From contig JASANG010004068.1 in the NCBI GenBank assembly GCA_030248215.1, forward strand, positions 62,001 to 126,000: 64,000 nucleotides of DNA, given 5' to 3'. How positions within the stretch are numbered: the stretch's first letter is position 1; each line of letters starts with the position of its first letter. The notes under the pieces were generated by a model. The model saw only the letters and a list, made by a program, of their open reading frames with translations. It did no database searches and was not told the DNA's origin. This DNA is from Enoplolaimus lenunculus (taxonomy: Eukaryota; Nematoda; Enoplea; Enoplida; Thoracostomopsidae). Made by a program: the position numbers and the translations under genes. This document shows positions 33,389-45,764 of this stretch, piece by piece.

Positions 33389-33812
33389 CTGTAGTAACCC
33401 GACTGATATTTATTTGGCCTCTCCAGAGGGTACCACCTTGTTATTTGGTTACGAACTGTTATTTATTTCAACCCACCCTCCGCCATGCTTCGTTACTGAA
33501 ATATATCTGGTATTGCAACTGTCCGTTAAATTAAACGTTTGTCTTGTATCAAAAGCTTGCGCAATAATGCAAGGTTGTATTTATGGCTTACTTTCAAAAC
33601 TTAAGTACGTTTAAAGTTTAGAACTCACCTTTATTTGGTCCTGGAATCATTTATGTGCTACAATTAGGAATAATTGACATTTATGGACTCTAATTAGGGT
33701 TTAGGGACTCTATCCGCTTACGGACTCTAATTAGGTATACGGACTCCTATTGATTAGGATTCAAAATGGGGACCCCGGTCTTATTACTCCCCTGTTATTC
33801 GGGTCACTACAG
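33389..33812 (+). repeat. CTGTAGTGACCC MITE family, intact-ended copy
   Basis: A 424-base copy with left end CTGTAGTAACCCGACTGATA, right end TTATTCGGGTCACTACAG and TA directly on both sides (33387-33388 and 33813-33814). It is the clearest evidence that the target is TA. Confidence 0.8.
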
Positions 33813-33814
33813 TA

Positions 33815-35067
33815 TGCAGCTTAAAATTAAAATTATGGCAAAAATGAAAATATTCCTGTGCCAAAGCCAAAGGTTAACGATATCAGTGAAAAAGACTAAA
33901 CTGTTTTAGCAGTGGTACCATAATTACAAAGACACGACACTCTAGTAGTTTAGTATTTCCACAAACGGAACTAACTGATTGCTGAAAACATTTATATAGG
34001 TTTATTTCGTTTGTGGTAGCATAGGTATATTTTGTTTGTGGTACCTAATAGATGAAACAGTTTAGGAAATTTTAAGAATTGATTGTCATGATGAAATTTA
34101 TGCGATACATTTTTAAACATATTTATGAATACAATTATAAATGCAGATAAGCGTTTTACAGAAACTTTCAATTGTGTACTTCGGAAAATTTTTTATTAAT
34201 TTCAAAAACATTTTTAAATTGGCCGCTATGCTTTCGTTTGGATGAAATAGATTTCTAACGCGGACGTAGACGATGATCCTTCGCTTAGATGTATAGGAGG
34301 CTATGATTCACGCGCAGTGTTACAGAACAAGATAGTATAGCTGATATATTGCAAGCTCGGGCTGCCAGGGTACAACCGGAAGTCTGCTTCCGGTTCGACC
34401 AAAAATTGATCTCCGGCTTCGGTTAAGGTAAAGTTTCTGCGGGGGTTTCCTCAATTTCGTTAATGAAATTTTTAATTGCGTCATTCTATTAAAAGCTCTT
34501 TCATTGCATATTGACTAAAAATAATCTTGCCAATGATATTTGGCAATGTATTAAAACAAAAGACAAATTATTGTTAAAAATTTGAATATTCAACTTTATT
34601 TCAAGACGTATAAATTTTCTTTCACCTTCGACTCCGGTTTCGGCTCATGCAAAATTTGTAGACATGGTCGCTCCGGCTCTCTTTTAACCTCCGGTTGCAC
34701 CCAGATCTCAAGAGTTTATTAACACTTGGCTAAAATCTTTATTAACGTAACAATTTAGCGCTTTTATTAACACGGTCAATACCTCAAATTCGAACTACAT
34801 TATCACAATTGCGGTCACTGTTACTGTCTTTGGCGCACAAGTAAGCTAAGCATATTCCTAAGCCTGAGCTTAAGCCTAATACTCAGGAAAAGAATGAAAC
34901 AAAAAAGCAAAAAATTTGGTCTATAAGGTTGCACCATTGCAGTTCCGCGGAAAACCTGACGCTCCTGAAACTAATAGAACCATACTGTCGGATAAAAAAG
35001 TCGCGGCATAATGTACTATTAAAAGTAGCGGAGTTATCCAAAACCAACATTATTTTGGCCTAAACAG
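33815..35067. other. Intergenic stretch with one MITE
   Basis: Apart from the CCGGAG-family MITE (34366-34704) I see no feature, except a degenerate TTAGGC-like patch near 34850-34890. Confidence 0.3.
34366..34704. repeat. CCGGAG-family hAT-like MITE
   Basis: This starts CAGGGTACAACCGGAAG and ends CTCCGGTTGCACCCAG, with ATCTCCGGCTTCGGTTAAGG and CTTCGACTCCGGTTTCGGCT near the two ends. It is 339 bases and non-coding. No clear target duplication is visible. Confidence 0.6.
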
Positions 35068-35227
35068 GCTCGTAGCCAGATCAACCTTCTAGGGTGATTG
35101 GAAAATAATTCTAGAAATGACATACGGTTAAATTAAGCTTAAATGTTATTTTCAGTCTTTTATTTGGACGCTAAAATTGTTTCAAGGGCGGCTGAGCCCT
35201 TGGCTCCCAATTTAGCACCGGGCCTGT
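35068..35227. repeat. hAT-like MITE, GGCCCGTAGCC family
   Basis: The left end is CAGGCTCGTAGCCAGATC and the right end is TTTAGCACCGGGCCTG, 160 bases apart. It matches the family at 7644-7802 in length and in its internal GGCTGAGCCC word. Confidence 0.55.
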
Positions 35228-35268
35228 GCCAAAATGTCACATATGCTGGTGACTTCTTCTGAAATCTT

Positions 35269-38200
35269 CATCTGACATTAATTGCGACTCCATTCCGTAC
35301 CGGAATTTGAATCACATCAACTGCAGCACCATTTAGTCGCGTCGCGTCTTTATCGCCGCGGCAACAACAGGTCGCTTTTGCCCATCGGTAAGTTTGACCC
35401 GCAACTTGACTACAATTAACCGGTTTGGCGTCTTTCCAACGGCCGCCGGCTAAACTTCTATACAGCCGTATCCATAGACAGCACGTAACGATACTCAGGG
35501 TCACAGACGCCCACGCAACAAAAGTTGTCCATCCAATTGTTATTGACCGAGACGCGAGGACTTCTTTCGGTAACACAGCAACTGATAGCGAACGCTGAGT
35601 CATTACTGCGCCAAGTTTGTAGTGGTGAATGATGATTGAAAACATTAGAAAAAACGCTAAAATGGTAATTAAACTTTACCCAGTCAATTTGGTCGTTAAA
35701 AGTGGATGGTCACTCTTAAACAAGAGATTGCAACTTGCTTTATTGTGAATAATGTGCCAGGGCTCTTTGCGTTTTGAGCCTATTCCACCGTACTTTTGAA
35801 CGGGGACTACGCCACGTTCATTGCACGTTATAATTGCCAGTCAATAATTATGGTATTTCCTCCAAAATGTAAGCGAAATATGTTTAGACAAAGTACTTAT
35901 GCAACTCGGTACATTTTGTGAGGAAAAGAATGATCCAAGCGTGTGTTGACTTCTTACTATCAAAATAAATCTATATTTTCAAGCACTGATTCAAGAATGC
36001 ATCCAGAGCACATTGCGTTTTGCAACTATACCCACTTAAAATCGTGCATCTGAAACTACTGACTCACCCTGATGGCTGATCGCAGCGTCAAAATTCATGA
36101 CGTGAATATAGCACTTGAAATAGGCTCTAGAATAGTCTAGATCGTACCAATCAGAAAGCGTTTCTCACAGATAATATCCCCTTCCGAACGGAACTCCTGT
36201 CTACGCTCTTTCGCAAAGTATAGTTTATTCCAAAGTACGGTGTTACCGTTTCAATACCTGATAACATGAACGTTATACCAGTCAGCATCGCAACAGTGAC
36301 GTTATGTTTGAGCAAAGAAACAAGCGCAATTGTCCACGCAACAACTTGCAAAATAATTGATACAACAATTGACGACAGCGAAGTTTTCATGATACCTTGA
36401 AAGCGTAGAAAATTTTTGCATTTCGAAATCTATATTCTCTTAGCCAGCAAAAGAATGGTGTAAAAAATCAACAAGGGTAAGCGGACATTTCACATGACTT
36501 ACCAACGGGATTTAACCTTTTGCTATATGCGCAAAATTCTTTAGGGTCGGGTGAGTGCACCTGCCCGACATCTGGTTATAGACTCTATAATAAAAAGCAT
36601 ATGGACATTTTAGTCTAAATAGCAGTGCCACTAAATTGCAAAATATTAAATGACCTGAAATGTGAAACTAAAACTACATATGCAACTCGTTCGGTTCGCT
36701 CAGTAGGTTTCGTCGACAGTGGGGCCCAGGTTAGTGCGCTCAAAATTTAAAGCTTACCTTTAGATTTAACACAATAATACGTCTAGCTTAAACATTGCTT
36801 TGCTCGCGAGGTTGCAGCAATTGAGAGGCTTTCACGTTAGAAAAAGCCCAAAAGTGTCTTGGAATTTAATATATATACAAAACAAGTGTGACTTGTTTAG
36901 CTCGCTCCACTTAACAGTTTTTGATGTTCTGATGACCTCCTCCGATTATTCCGCGCCCAAACTTAAATTTTTAAAAAATTCGAATTTTTAGGTCCCAAAT
37001 TCCCCCGCTGGACTCACAATTTTTTGTTGAAAAGTTAGACAAATTATATACAATTTGACACAGGCTGCAGAGCTAAGACGAGACATCTGGCTAACGAATT
37101 ATTGTCAAATAACCTGGGTGTAACCGGATATCCGTTTCCGTTATAAATCGGTGTCCTTTTCCGCTTCCGTTATAGAAATAACGAAAATTATGTTATTTTT
37201 ACGTTAAACTGAGTTATAAGTCACGTATATATCTTGCAGTTTTTTGTTACAGATATGCTGTAATTGTTCGAAATGAAATAAGAATCACGAAATTCATACA
37301 AATTTTTACAAATTTCCAATTCACCCGCCATTTTTTCTTTGAAATTTTTGAAAGACCGGTGAATTATTTATCACGCCTTGATTACTTTGGCAAAAAACAT
37401 TTCTTAAACTTTTTATATTTCAATATCCGTTTTCCGTTCCCGTTAGTTTGATCACTATCCGTTTTTGCTTCCGTTACTTTTTACTATCCGCTTACACCCT
37501 GCAAATAACTATATTTGGCGACGAACCATTGTCGCTGGTAGCGCGAGTTATTTGACAACAACTCGTTAAGCAAACTTCTCATTGCCGAAAGTTTAACACC
37601 ACTCTCACCTCAGGTCTGCAAAATGCGTCAAATGATATATAATTTGTCCAACTTTTCAAAAGAACTTTTTTGGGTCCAAAGGGCTGACTTTGTAGGGCCT
37701 TACAAATCGAATTTTCTTAAAAATTCAAATTTTGGCATGGAATGATTAAGGGATGTCATCAGAAGATCAAATAAGTAAAAAGTTTCAAAATCCAAGCATT
37801 TTTTGGCAAACACCGGCTAAGGGTGGAATAACCAATCACTCAGACAAAGAATGAATTTTTTCCATTTTTTCCATTTTTTTCGGAAAAAATGTCAAACTGG
37901 TTTTCCTGTCATAATTATTTTCCGGAAAAAACAACCCTGCACCAAACAAATAAATTTCGTAGCGCTGCAAAATTTCGCTTCCAAAATTGCCGGATCCTAT
38001 GGCAGAAATCTTACCGGAGCCGGAGATCGATTACCTGCCAAAGCCAGAGGCTCACATCCGGTTATACCATACTACGCACCTTTAACCTCTTCTCACATTG
38101 AGTTGCCTATGGGCAACTCAGCGCAATGTATATACGGTAAATAATATATATCGCACCGTGTTTAACAATTGCAACACGTATACATAGTACTAAATCACCA

Positions 38201-40428
38201 GAAGACGTGAGAGCCCCCTCGGGCTCGAGCGTCAAGCTCCTGTAGCTGAGTGATGACGGTATACGCCTCCCACTCCAGTCACTGGAGTTCGAATCCTAGC
38301 ATAAAAGTAGGTCTCAGGGGAAATAGAAAATATTCATGCGAGAAAGGGTTAATTTTTCGTTAAGGTTAAAAGAGTTACAACACATACCCTCAACAGTAAG
38401 TTCTTCATCTTCGTGATGCTGTCCAATACATCCATTGCAGCAAGAATCATTTTGGCCAATATTTAAATAGTAACTGCACGGTGCAAATTCGCGACCGGGC
38501 CATTTTTTCGCAAAACAGACTTTCGTTATTGTTGAATGATATAATTCTAAAACACGATACGTAAACACTTGATTAAATTACAAGTTGAATACATAACGAA
38601 TTCAAGATGAGTTGAGAAATTACGGTCACGTTAAAAAATGTTATCTATGACAATTCATCGATCAATAAAACTTATCACCCAACTGCGTTTTAAGCCTAAG
38701 TAAAAATTGTTAACATAATCCAAAGTGTAACACGAAGCCTAAGCCTAAGCACAATGAGAGGCGACAATTTTTCTAGTCAACGATATTTCGGATTACAAGC
38801 TGTTGGTCGACGAGTTGTCAAGTGGCGAATTGTTGTGATAACAAAAACAAGCCTTGTATGCCAGCAGAGCAATGTTGAACAATCTCAGTATATAAATGTT
38901 GACGCTACGTCTAGCGAAACATCGGTGTAGACAACTGAAACTCCTGTGAAAGCAAGTTTGTCTAAAACTCGTAGAATCTATCCTTGCTACCCGCGGTAGG
39001 GCGAAGTTCAAAAGCGAGTATGGATGTAAACCACGGCACTGTTAATAGGTGAATCCGTATTCACTTTCGAAAATTTTAAATGATATTAAAATGGAACAAT
39101 ATTTACATCACCTCACATACTCTGTTTGATAATGTGGCAATTAAATCTGTCTTATGTTAACTCTTACTTAACTTCCCAATTAACTTATTCAAATCTCTTT
39201 GCGGGTCCGCAGTCAACTGGACGACGTGATAAATTTAGCCCCCCACCCCACCGACCATCTCGATTTTTAACCATTGGATCTAATTCTAAGGTGCGATATA
39301 ATAAAACTTGAAAATTGCCCACTATAAACCTTAATTGGAAAAGGAAGCTGCTAATTGAAATATTTGGCGGATCCCAACCGTAGGCGCCTGCCTACTAAAC
39401 CTAGCCTTAAGCATAAACCTATGCATAAGCCTAAGCCTAAACCTGAGTTTTCCGGTCTCTTAGACCTTCAGTCCTCCTGTCCCCAATAGGCAGGCCCCTA
39501 TAGTAACATGGCCCCAAATATTCAATGCAACAATACCTGGAATTTTTTTACACACACTCCACAGACCGCTAGTTTCGTGTGCAATTATGACGCCATTGAC
39601 ACGTTGGCTGCCGCACGTACCATACGTGTTGAAATGTGTAGAATCACCCGACGTCCAGCAAATCCCTGATTTACCTGGCTCGATTTCTTGAAAACATTTG
39701 CCATAAACATCCTAAATTATATGTTTATATCAGGGCCGGATTAAGGTGGTGGGAGGTCCGGGGCACATATGACTAACAGGTTCCTTTACCCTTGTATATA
39801 ACCGGACAGAAGAGGCCAATTAGTACTCCCAAATCCCGCAATATTTTGATGACTTGTTATCCATTGAAATATAGAAATATATCGTCGGCTTTCGATTGGT
39901 AGGAGGCCACTTTTAGTAGAGGGCCCCTTTTGATGCAAGACCCGGGGCCCCGTATAACCCCGTTTCACTGCTTATTGGTCATTGTAAGACAAATTTCAAC
40001 AATAGAGTATTTGAAAATACCCTTATACATCGAAATAGAGCGAGCGGCACGCAGACATGTTGGTAGTACCAGACGCTACTAGTGGTAAAAAATCAGGATA
40101 GACTTGCAGAATTTTAAAGAAAAACTGACGGAAACTGGCAAGCCAAGCGCGTGAGAAACCAGACGCAATTTTTCGTACTAAACTCATGGTCCAATGTTTT
40201 GGTTTTGAACCTTGTTGTGGTGACGTAGGGCTGTGTGCCATCTTGAATCTGCCGGTAAATTGGCGCAGATTGCAAGCAGTTGCTTACCTTGATATGAGCA
40301 AAATCGTACCGAATGTCTTCCCAATGTGGAGCAAACACGCAAAAGAAGTGTAGTGCAGTTGAAGCCATGCTAACACAAAATATTGCAATTGCTGCGTTTT
40401 CCCATTGAACACATCGTAATACGGACAT
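35269..40428 (-). CDS. Predicted four-membrane-segment protein, claudin-like in layout, family unknown
   Basis: Coding exons in order on the minus strand: 40428-40288 (donor AAG|GTAAGC), 38546-38388 (acceptor GTGTTTTAG, donor GAGG|GTATGT), 36395-36169 (acceptor TTTCAAG, donor TCT|GTGAGA) and a last one ending at 35268. Exon 1 carries the start and membrane helix 1 (NAAIAIFCVSMASTALHFFC), then FAPHWEDI. Exon 2 is a Cys-rich extracellular loop (six Cys, including CCNGC). Exon 3 carries helices 2 and 3 (IVVSIILQVVAWTIALVSLL; VAMLTGITFMLSG) with an NYT site. The last exon carries helix 4 (WTTFVAWASVTLSIVTCCLW) and a basic tail of about 70 residues. Exons 2 and 3 join in phase (phase 1). Exon 1 to 2 does not, and exon 3 fits the last exon only with a weak acceptor at about 35612, so a small exon is probably missing. 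The layout matches the PMP22/claudin superfamily, but the GLWxxC signature is absent. Confidence 0.55.
36575..37101 (+). repeat. Dispersed repeat, copy 1 (same family as 52240-52745)
   Basis: Shared blocks in the same order: CAACTCGTTCGGTTCGCTCA, GAGGTTGCAGCAATTGAGAG, GTGACTTGTTTAGCTCGCTC, CTCCGATTATTCCGCGCC and a CAAATTATATACAATTTGACACAG-like end (cut here to 20 bases in any match). The copies are roughly three-quarters alike. There is no coding frame, and no terminal repeats were identified. The copy continues beyond 37113 after an inserted hAT-like MITE. It lies in an intron of the four-helix gene. Confidence 0.6.
37114..37501. repeat. hAT-type MITE with a perfect 8-base target duplication
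   Basis: The left end is CTGGGTGTAACCGGATATCC and the right end is the complement of CAGGGTGTAAGCGGATAG. The 8 bases CAAATAAC lie directly at both sides (37106-37113 and 37502-37509). Both arms are full of CCGTTTCCGTTAT-type words. It is 388 bases and non-coding. A half copy is visible near 3836-3900. It lies in an intron of the four-helix gene. Confidence 0.85.
37940..38071. repeat. Fragment of CCGGAG-family hAT-like MITE
   Basis: It carries GCTGCAAAATTTCGCTTCC, CTTACCGGAGCCGGAGATCG and AGAGGCTCACATCCGGTTAT, which match the right half of reverse copies of the family. The other end is not recognisable. Confidence 0.5.
38086..38348. mobile_element. TTAA-flanked TIR element with internal tRNA-like unit, copy 2
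   Basis: The ends CCTCTTCTCACATTGAG and TTCATGCGAGAAAGGG are inverted and sit between TTAA (38082-38085) and TTAA (38349-38352), the exact target of piggyBac-type elements. The tRNA-like unit (about 38236-38305) has box A TAGCTGAGTGATGACGG and box B GAGTTCGAATCC. Roughly nine of ten bases match the copy at 24251-24509, including a hairpin near the left end (GAGTTGCCTATGGGCAACTC). Confidence 0.8.
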
Positions 40429-42265
40429 TACTGCAGAACAGCATCCAGTATCTTTGTCACTGAAAAAAATTTCAGTTTAATTTCAGAAAGAGGTCCGTTA
40501 GCTAGAAACCGATTGTACAATTATTTAATGAATAAACAGTTAAAAATATTTTAACTTATCGAATGCTGTTTGCATAAATATATCGAGTTGCAAATTTTGC
40601 AAATTAATCTCTTCACTGATGAATACTACAGTGACGCGAATAAAAGAGCAATTGACAGATGTTTACTTTGTCTAGGGAAACCCTTACGATTCAGGAATGA
40701 ACCGTTATTTATTTTTAACACAGACTCCACATCTTTCACTTGTGCCAAAATCTTGCTATGCTGCTTAAAGAATTTGCTTTTAAAAGTTGAGCTATGATTA
40801 AGTAATAAAGTCGAACGAAGGGCCCACACTGTAACAAAATTTTGAACAAAAAATTAGAAACATTTTGATCATCGCAAGGGACCCACGAGCCAGGAAATTT
40901 GGGGGCCCAAGACTAGCCTGCTCTGGTACTTATTGGTGTTTAATATTCGCATTAGTGTAATTAGCATATATGGACTTTAACTTAAAATTTGGACTATATC
41001 CAAATGCAGAATCTGATTAACGATAGACTCCTATATTTATTCAGCAGACTCAAAAAACAGACTCGCGACTCATACGACACATCGTCTGTTATACGGGTCG
41101 CTACTGCACTTAATATATAAAACGTTATTCAGAACCGAAGAAATCGGATCAAAATCCAACAAGTTAACACTAAAATTTCTTCAGATGATGACCGTAACGC
41201 CAAAGCTTAAAAGGCTCCAACTGATACACAAGAATGGTTTAAAATTCTGTAAAATTTTGTCAGATCAATTGCGAATGATACGTGAATATCAATAGTTGAA
41301 ATAATGTGCCTGTGAAAGACGCTAATAAAAATCGTCTGTTTTTAAACATTCTGAATAAAATAAAAAAATAGGACGGCAGAATTTTGCAATTCGTAAACTT
41401 TTAAAAGAGAAGTCCCGCTTGACACTGCGCTTCCTAAAATTTGTATCGACCACGGAAACAATGGCGTTCGCCCAGTGTTTCTGTTCGGAAAACTGCTGAA
41501 ATGGTTGAAGACAGAAGATTTGATAAATAGAAAATTTAAAAACGCAGTGGTTAACTGCAGATAAATTTGAGAGACAGTAAAATACATATACAGTTGGTTG
41601 ATAACGAGTCGGGAGTTTCCAGTTTTTGCACAATGCTACAAGCGATTGCAGCCGCGATTTGTACTGCGTAAACACTACAAGACTCACCAATTAAGTCATA
41701 GTTCTTAATTTTATCGTTTTCTTTTTAATTATTAATTCATCCGAATGCGAAGTCAAGAGTTTCAGTTCCTTGTTTACAAATCAGGCCCGAACAATGTAGG
41801 TACCTATACAGATTCTGGTTAAACAGATACAAAAATACGTGTTAGAAAATTCATGAAAGATATAAAAACGTCGGTTACCCTAGAAACAATATACATTTTT
41901 GATGAGTAGTTGTTTTGCTGATTAAATATTTTACAAGCGCCGTTCGTGTTTCGTATTTATGCGCCGAAGTTATTAATTAAAATGAATTTTTACACCCTGC
42001 GGATGGTAGCTGGCTTGTCTTGTTGTAGGATCATATGAGAGTAATATTCAGTTACGACCAGTACATGTTAAAAATTAGATATTGAAAAAGTGTGATAAAA
42101 TTTTGATTGCCACTTATAGTTTACTAATGATACAGCCTCCAGATATGAGTTAAATAATCAAAACATGGCTAAAATAAATAAATAGCAATTGATAAAAATT
42201 GATTATTTGTAGGTATATACTGCATTTTGTTTATCGGTAGTGCATTCGACAATCCATGTTAAAAA
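40429..42265. other. No secure gene
   Basis: Two overlapping minus-strand frames at 41322-41690 (up to 122 codons) show no similarity I recognise and are probably chance. Positions 40940-41105 look like a very worn copy of the CTGTAGTGACCC MITE family (CGACTCATACGACACATC then TATACGGGTCGCTACTG). Positions 39734-39960, just upstream within the four-helix gene span, carry CAGGGCCGGATTAAGGTGGT and GACCCGGGGCCCCGT, which resemble hAT-type ends. Confidence 0.3.
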
Positions 42266-42647
42266 CCCCATTTTGAGTGTCAATCAATAGGAGTCTGTAT
42301 CTCTAGCACAAGTCTGTAATCGGATAGTGTCAATTCGAGACCACAAATTTCAATAATCCCTAATTGTGGATAAATGATTTCATGACCAAATAATCTGGAG
42401 TTCGAAACTTTAAAGCATACAAGTATGAAAGTACATTTCTAAGTACAACCTTGCATTATCGCTCAAGCTTTTGATACAAGACAAATAAACTTAATTCATC
42501 TGATAGTTGCAATACCGGATATATCAGTAACGAAGGGTGGCGGAGCGAGGGTTAAAAATAAATAACAGTCCGTAACCAAATAACAGGGGGTACCCCCTAG
42601 AGAGGCCAAATAAATATCAATCTCCCCTCTCATTCAGGCCACTACAG
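42266..42647 (-). repeat. CTGTAGTGACCC MITE family, reverse copy
   Basis: Family landmarks in reverse (GTCAATCAATAGGAGTCTGT, GATATATCAGTAACGAAGGG, AGAGAGGCCAAATAAATATC) end in TTCAGGCCACTACAG followed by TA. The outer 30 bases at the left are missing. Confidence 0.7.
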
Positions 42648-42837
42648 TACAGAAATTGACGGTCACCCAATAAAACAGTGCCTATAAAATACAAAAAATC
42701 AACCGGACTTGGTGGCAGTGCAAGCGACCTGCCTCTTTTCCGGGTTAGCGAAGCCTGGCCTCGCACTTTTATCAGAAACAGACAACCGCGGATAAAGAAT
42801 AATTGAAAAGCCGTTTATAAAAATTCATATAAGACCG

Positions 42838-43155
42838 ATGAGGGTAGGCTGTTTTTGATGTTAAAAAACATGACGAATTCTCTTTCTTATTGTAAAACAA
42901 TGGATTTACTATTTAAATAATTTAGCATAGTTAAAAACTGTCAACATGGTTTAAACAGGACTAATTCAGTTTCGAAGAAACACGCTTGAGAATTAGTTCC
43001 GTTTTGAGGGTAGGCAGTCTTTTGACGTTAGAAAACAGGATGGATTCTCTTAGTTATTGTAAAACAATGGTTTACTATTTAAATAATTTACCATAATTAA
43101 AAACTGTCAATTGTATAAACAGGACTAAATCAGTTTCCAAAAATCGCGTTTAAGC
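42838..43155. repeat. Two-unit tandem duplication, about 165 bases each
   Basis: Both units contain GAGGGTAGGC, GTTA(A)AAAACA, a TATTGTAAAACAATGG block, TTTACTATTTAAATAATTTA, AAAAACTGTCAA and AACAGGACTAA. They start near 42839 and 43006. About one base in seven differs. No coding frame. Confidence 0.65.
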
Positions 43156-44059
43156 AAAGTTCAGCGATTGCAACACAGTGAACTTAATTCAATACGGTCA
43201 GTATTCTAGGGAACGCATTCTGATGTTCATGGTTACTACAGCAATCACAAACCCTAAGTTTCTTACAATAAAAATCACACGGTAGATGAATCTAAACAGT
43301 TTAGTTTAACTGCAGCCTATTGGTCTAAACAAATCGTTAATCTTCAAATGCCCTAAAATATCTTAGATTGCGGAACACAAAATAACCACCTTCAGAACCA
43401 TAAAACAAGCCATAGAACTCGACAGCAAAAGACTCTTAAAGCTCACTGGATAAATACTAGCTAATTCAGTAGCCGGTTTAAAACACCACAATAGTAATAG
43501 TATTAATTGACACCGCCGAACATTTGTAATCAACATCATATGAACTGACAACTTCTCCTTCAACTCGATAAGCTACAGAAGTATTAAATGTTAAATAACG
43601 TATAAAATTAGGAGGTGCTTGAGGAAGAAATGGTTTTATACACGCAATAATACATATATACTCCAATGGCAAAATTTTACAAACAGACTTTTTGGTCTGA
43701 TACAAAAATTGTCGAAATCGGCTTATCCATATTGCACACAAATTTTCACAATATTTTTGATTCACACCAAAATTTAGTCAGAAACGACACTTAGGCTCCA
43801 CAAATTATCGTACGCAACGGCTCCAAATAATATTCTCTTGAAAATACAGTACCGTTATCGGACTCTAAACATTCACACTTTGCATGTAAACTGTGCCAAA
43901 TAGATCCTCAAACACGATAAACTCTAAAATAATATCATTAACTCCGCAATACAAGATCGTCTAAGCCGTCTGGCAGCAACTCGCTCCCGTATACCACTGA
44001 GCCACCTAATCGCTCATGTCATAAAATGGATAGTAAAGAAGATACGACGAGTTTTAATA
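43156..44059. other. No secure gene
   Basis: A minus-strand frame at 43765-43478 codes for 95 residues without known similarity; an exon cannot be excluded. A tRNA-like box A (GTGGCTCAGTGGTATAC, minus strand) lies near 43985-44015 without a paired cloverleaf. Confidence 0.25.
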
Positions 44060-44335
44060 TTCTGAATTCTTGCAGCTGAAATGAGGGCCGTTCTTAGGAG
44101 CCTTCATTCCCAAGACGCATGACCGACATATTCTCAGTCCAGCGCGCTACCGCTGAGCGAGTCGTCAGCTGTTGAGTTTTTAGTGGTTCAACCACGTTTT
44201 TACTGCTGCTGCATATGATGACACAACATATTCATCAGTGTTTAACCGATGTGCAGCATCAGCATGATGTTTAGTTAGCCTCCATGCATCTGCATGTCAC
44301 AAGGATATGGTAGATTATACGAATGATATAGCTAG
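44060..44335 (-). repeat. tRNA-derived repeat, copy 1
   Basis: On the minus strand 44170-44095 reads GACTCGCTCAGCGGTAGCGC, CTGGACTGAGAATATGTCGG and a degraded box B. The same arrangement with the same flanks (CTTGCAGCTGAAATGAGG on one side; GATGTGCAGCATCAGCATGA and GCCTCCATGCATCTGCATGT on the other) occurs at 56465-56800. The tRNA-like part is in the middle of the repeat, not at one end as in a plain SINE. Confidence 0.5.
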
Positions 44336-45764
44336 GGAAAAATGGCTGGGCTTAAACAACAAAAACAAGAAATGAAAAGAACAAAACAGAAAGAAACTTA
44401 AACAAAAGAATGTAAATAAATGTAAAAAATTTATGCAAATTGGAAAATAGAGATTTTGGTAAGCAATGTTATGTGGAGCGTAGTCAGTTCTTAGTTTATG
44501 TTTAGTTGCAATTGGTTACGTTTGAAAAGGTTCGCAAAATTTGTAATATCAGAAATAATAGACTATGTTTATTATCAGACTTTTTAGTTTTATCTCGGTC
44601 ATTTTCCTTGAGTTTCTTTTAACGAAGTCTGGTAGTTGGTAACTGACTTGGAATCGGTAATCAGAACTTCTGTGTAACATTGTGTGCGCGTTATTTTTGA
44701 ATAGTCTCGGGCTCGGCGTGTTATGCGCCAGAGTTTGTGTGTTTTAAGTGCTCTGAATTGTGATACCCTGCGGACGGGTACTCGTCCGTTTATTAACATA
44801 TCTGAATATCAAAATTATCACACAACATTAATATTAGAAGAAACTATATACCAATAGACTTTGTCGCCAGAGCAGTTCGGAACTTAGGCTTAGTATTAAG
44901 ATCGCAATAGGCGCATTACCTCTAGTACACTTGTCTGCGTGTCGCACAAACTGCGATTCGTTTTGTATAATTGTCAATGTCTTCCATATAACCGTAACTG
45001 TGTCTTCTTAACAAAAGTTCTTCAGTTAATCTTGAAAACCGGCCGTGCCGTTACGGGACAAAAGCTAAGCAAGTATCATACATAGAAAACACACAACCGA
45101 GACACATCAAAATAGAATGTGACAGCCAGCATACAGCGTTTTTATACATCCTGTTGTTTGAAAGTGTAAATGATAATCGGAATTAATGTAAAAAACTATG
45201 AATCTTTACAGATTGTGATCAAACCGCTTATAGAGATTAATACCAGTATTTTATGTTAATTTTATATGTTTATGTCACTAAAAATTTAGTAAAAGCTATT
45301 TTTTTCAGCGAGCCAAAGTTTTTAGGACCGTTTCAGAACTTTTAAAACCACTGAAGACGCAAAAGTTTTTTCACCCAAATCCTATTGTTTAAATTTCAAT
45401 TCTAAGTACCGTTCTTTTAAATTATTTCAAAGGATTTCACTCGTCCGTATTTCAAATAAAAATTTATTTAACGCTAAATTAAGTACCCAAGCTGCTTCAA
45501 TCGTAATCCATAAGGATTCCATATATTTATATCTAACTTCTAAATATATGTCCCAATGTCATTTTTAAAGTCTTGTACATACCGCAACAATATCAATTTT
45601 TTGTAACAGCAACTGCATTTACAACTACAATAACTAGCTGGCAAACTGAAAACAAGGGGGACGGGTTTGCAGTGCAGTATTATTGTTTTTCTCGTTTCTC
45701 TGAAAATAAATTTGAGCATATGCCGCATTTCATTCTTTTTCGGGCCATCTGTCCATTAGGTGTA
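44336..45764. other. No gene recognised
   Basis: AT-rich, with only short frames. I see no repeat family that recurs elsewhere in the window. Confidence 0.3.

Noticed and set aside
41322-41690. Minus-strand frame of 122 codons
   Set aside because: Overlapped by a second long frame on the same strand and lacks motifs or a helix pattern; no splice support.
43960-44020. tRNA-like box A at 43985-44015
   Set aside because: No acceptor or T stem could be paired and no box B at the right distance.
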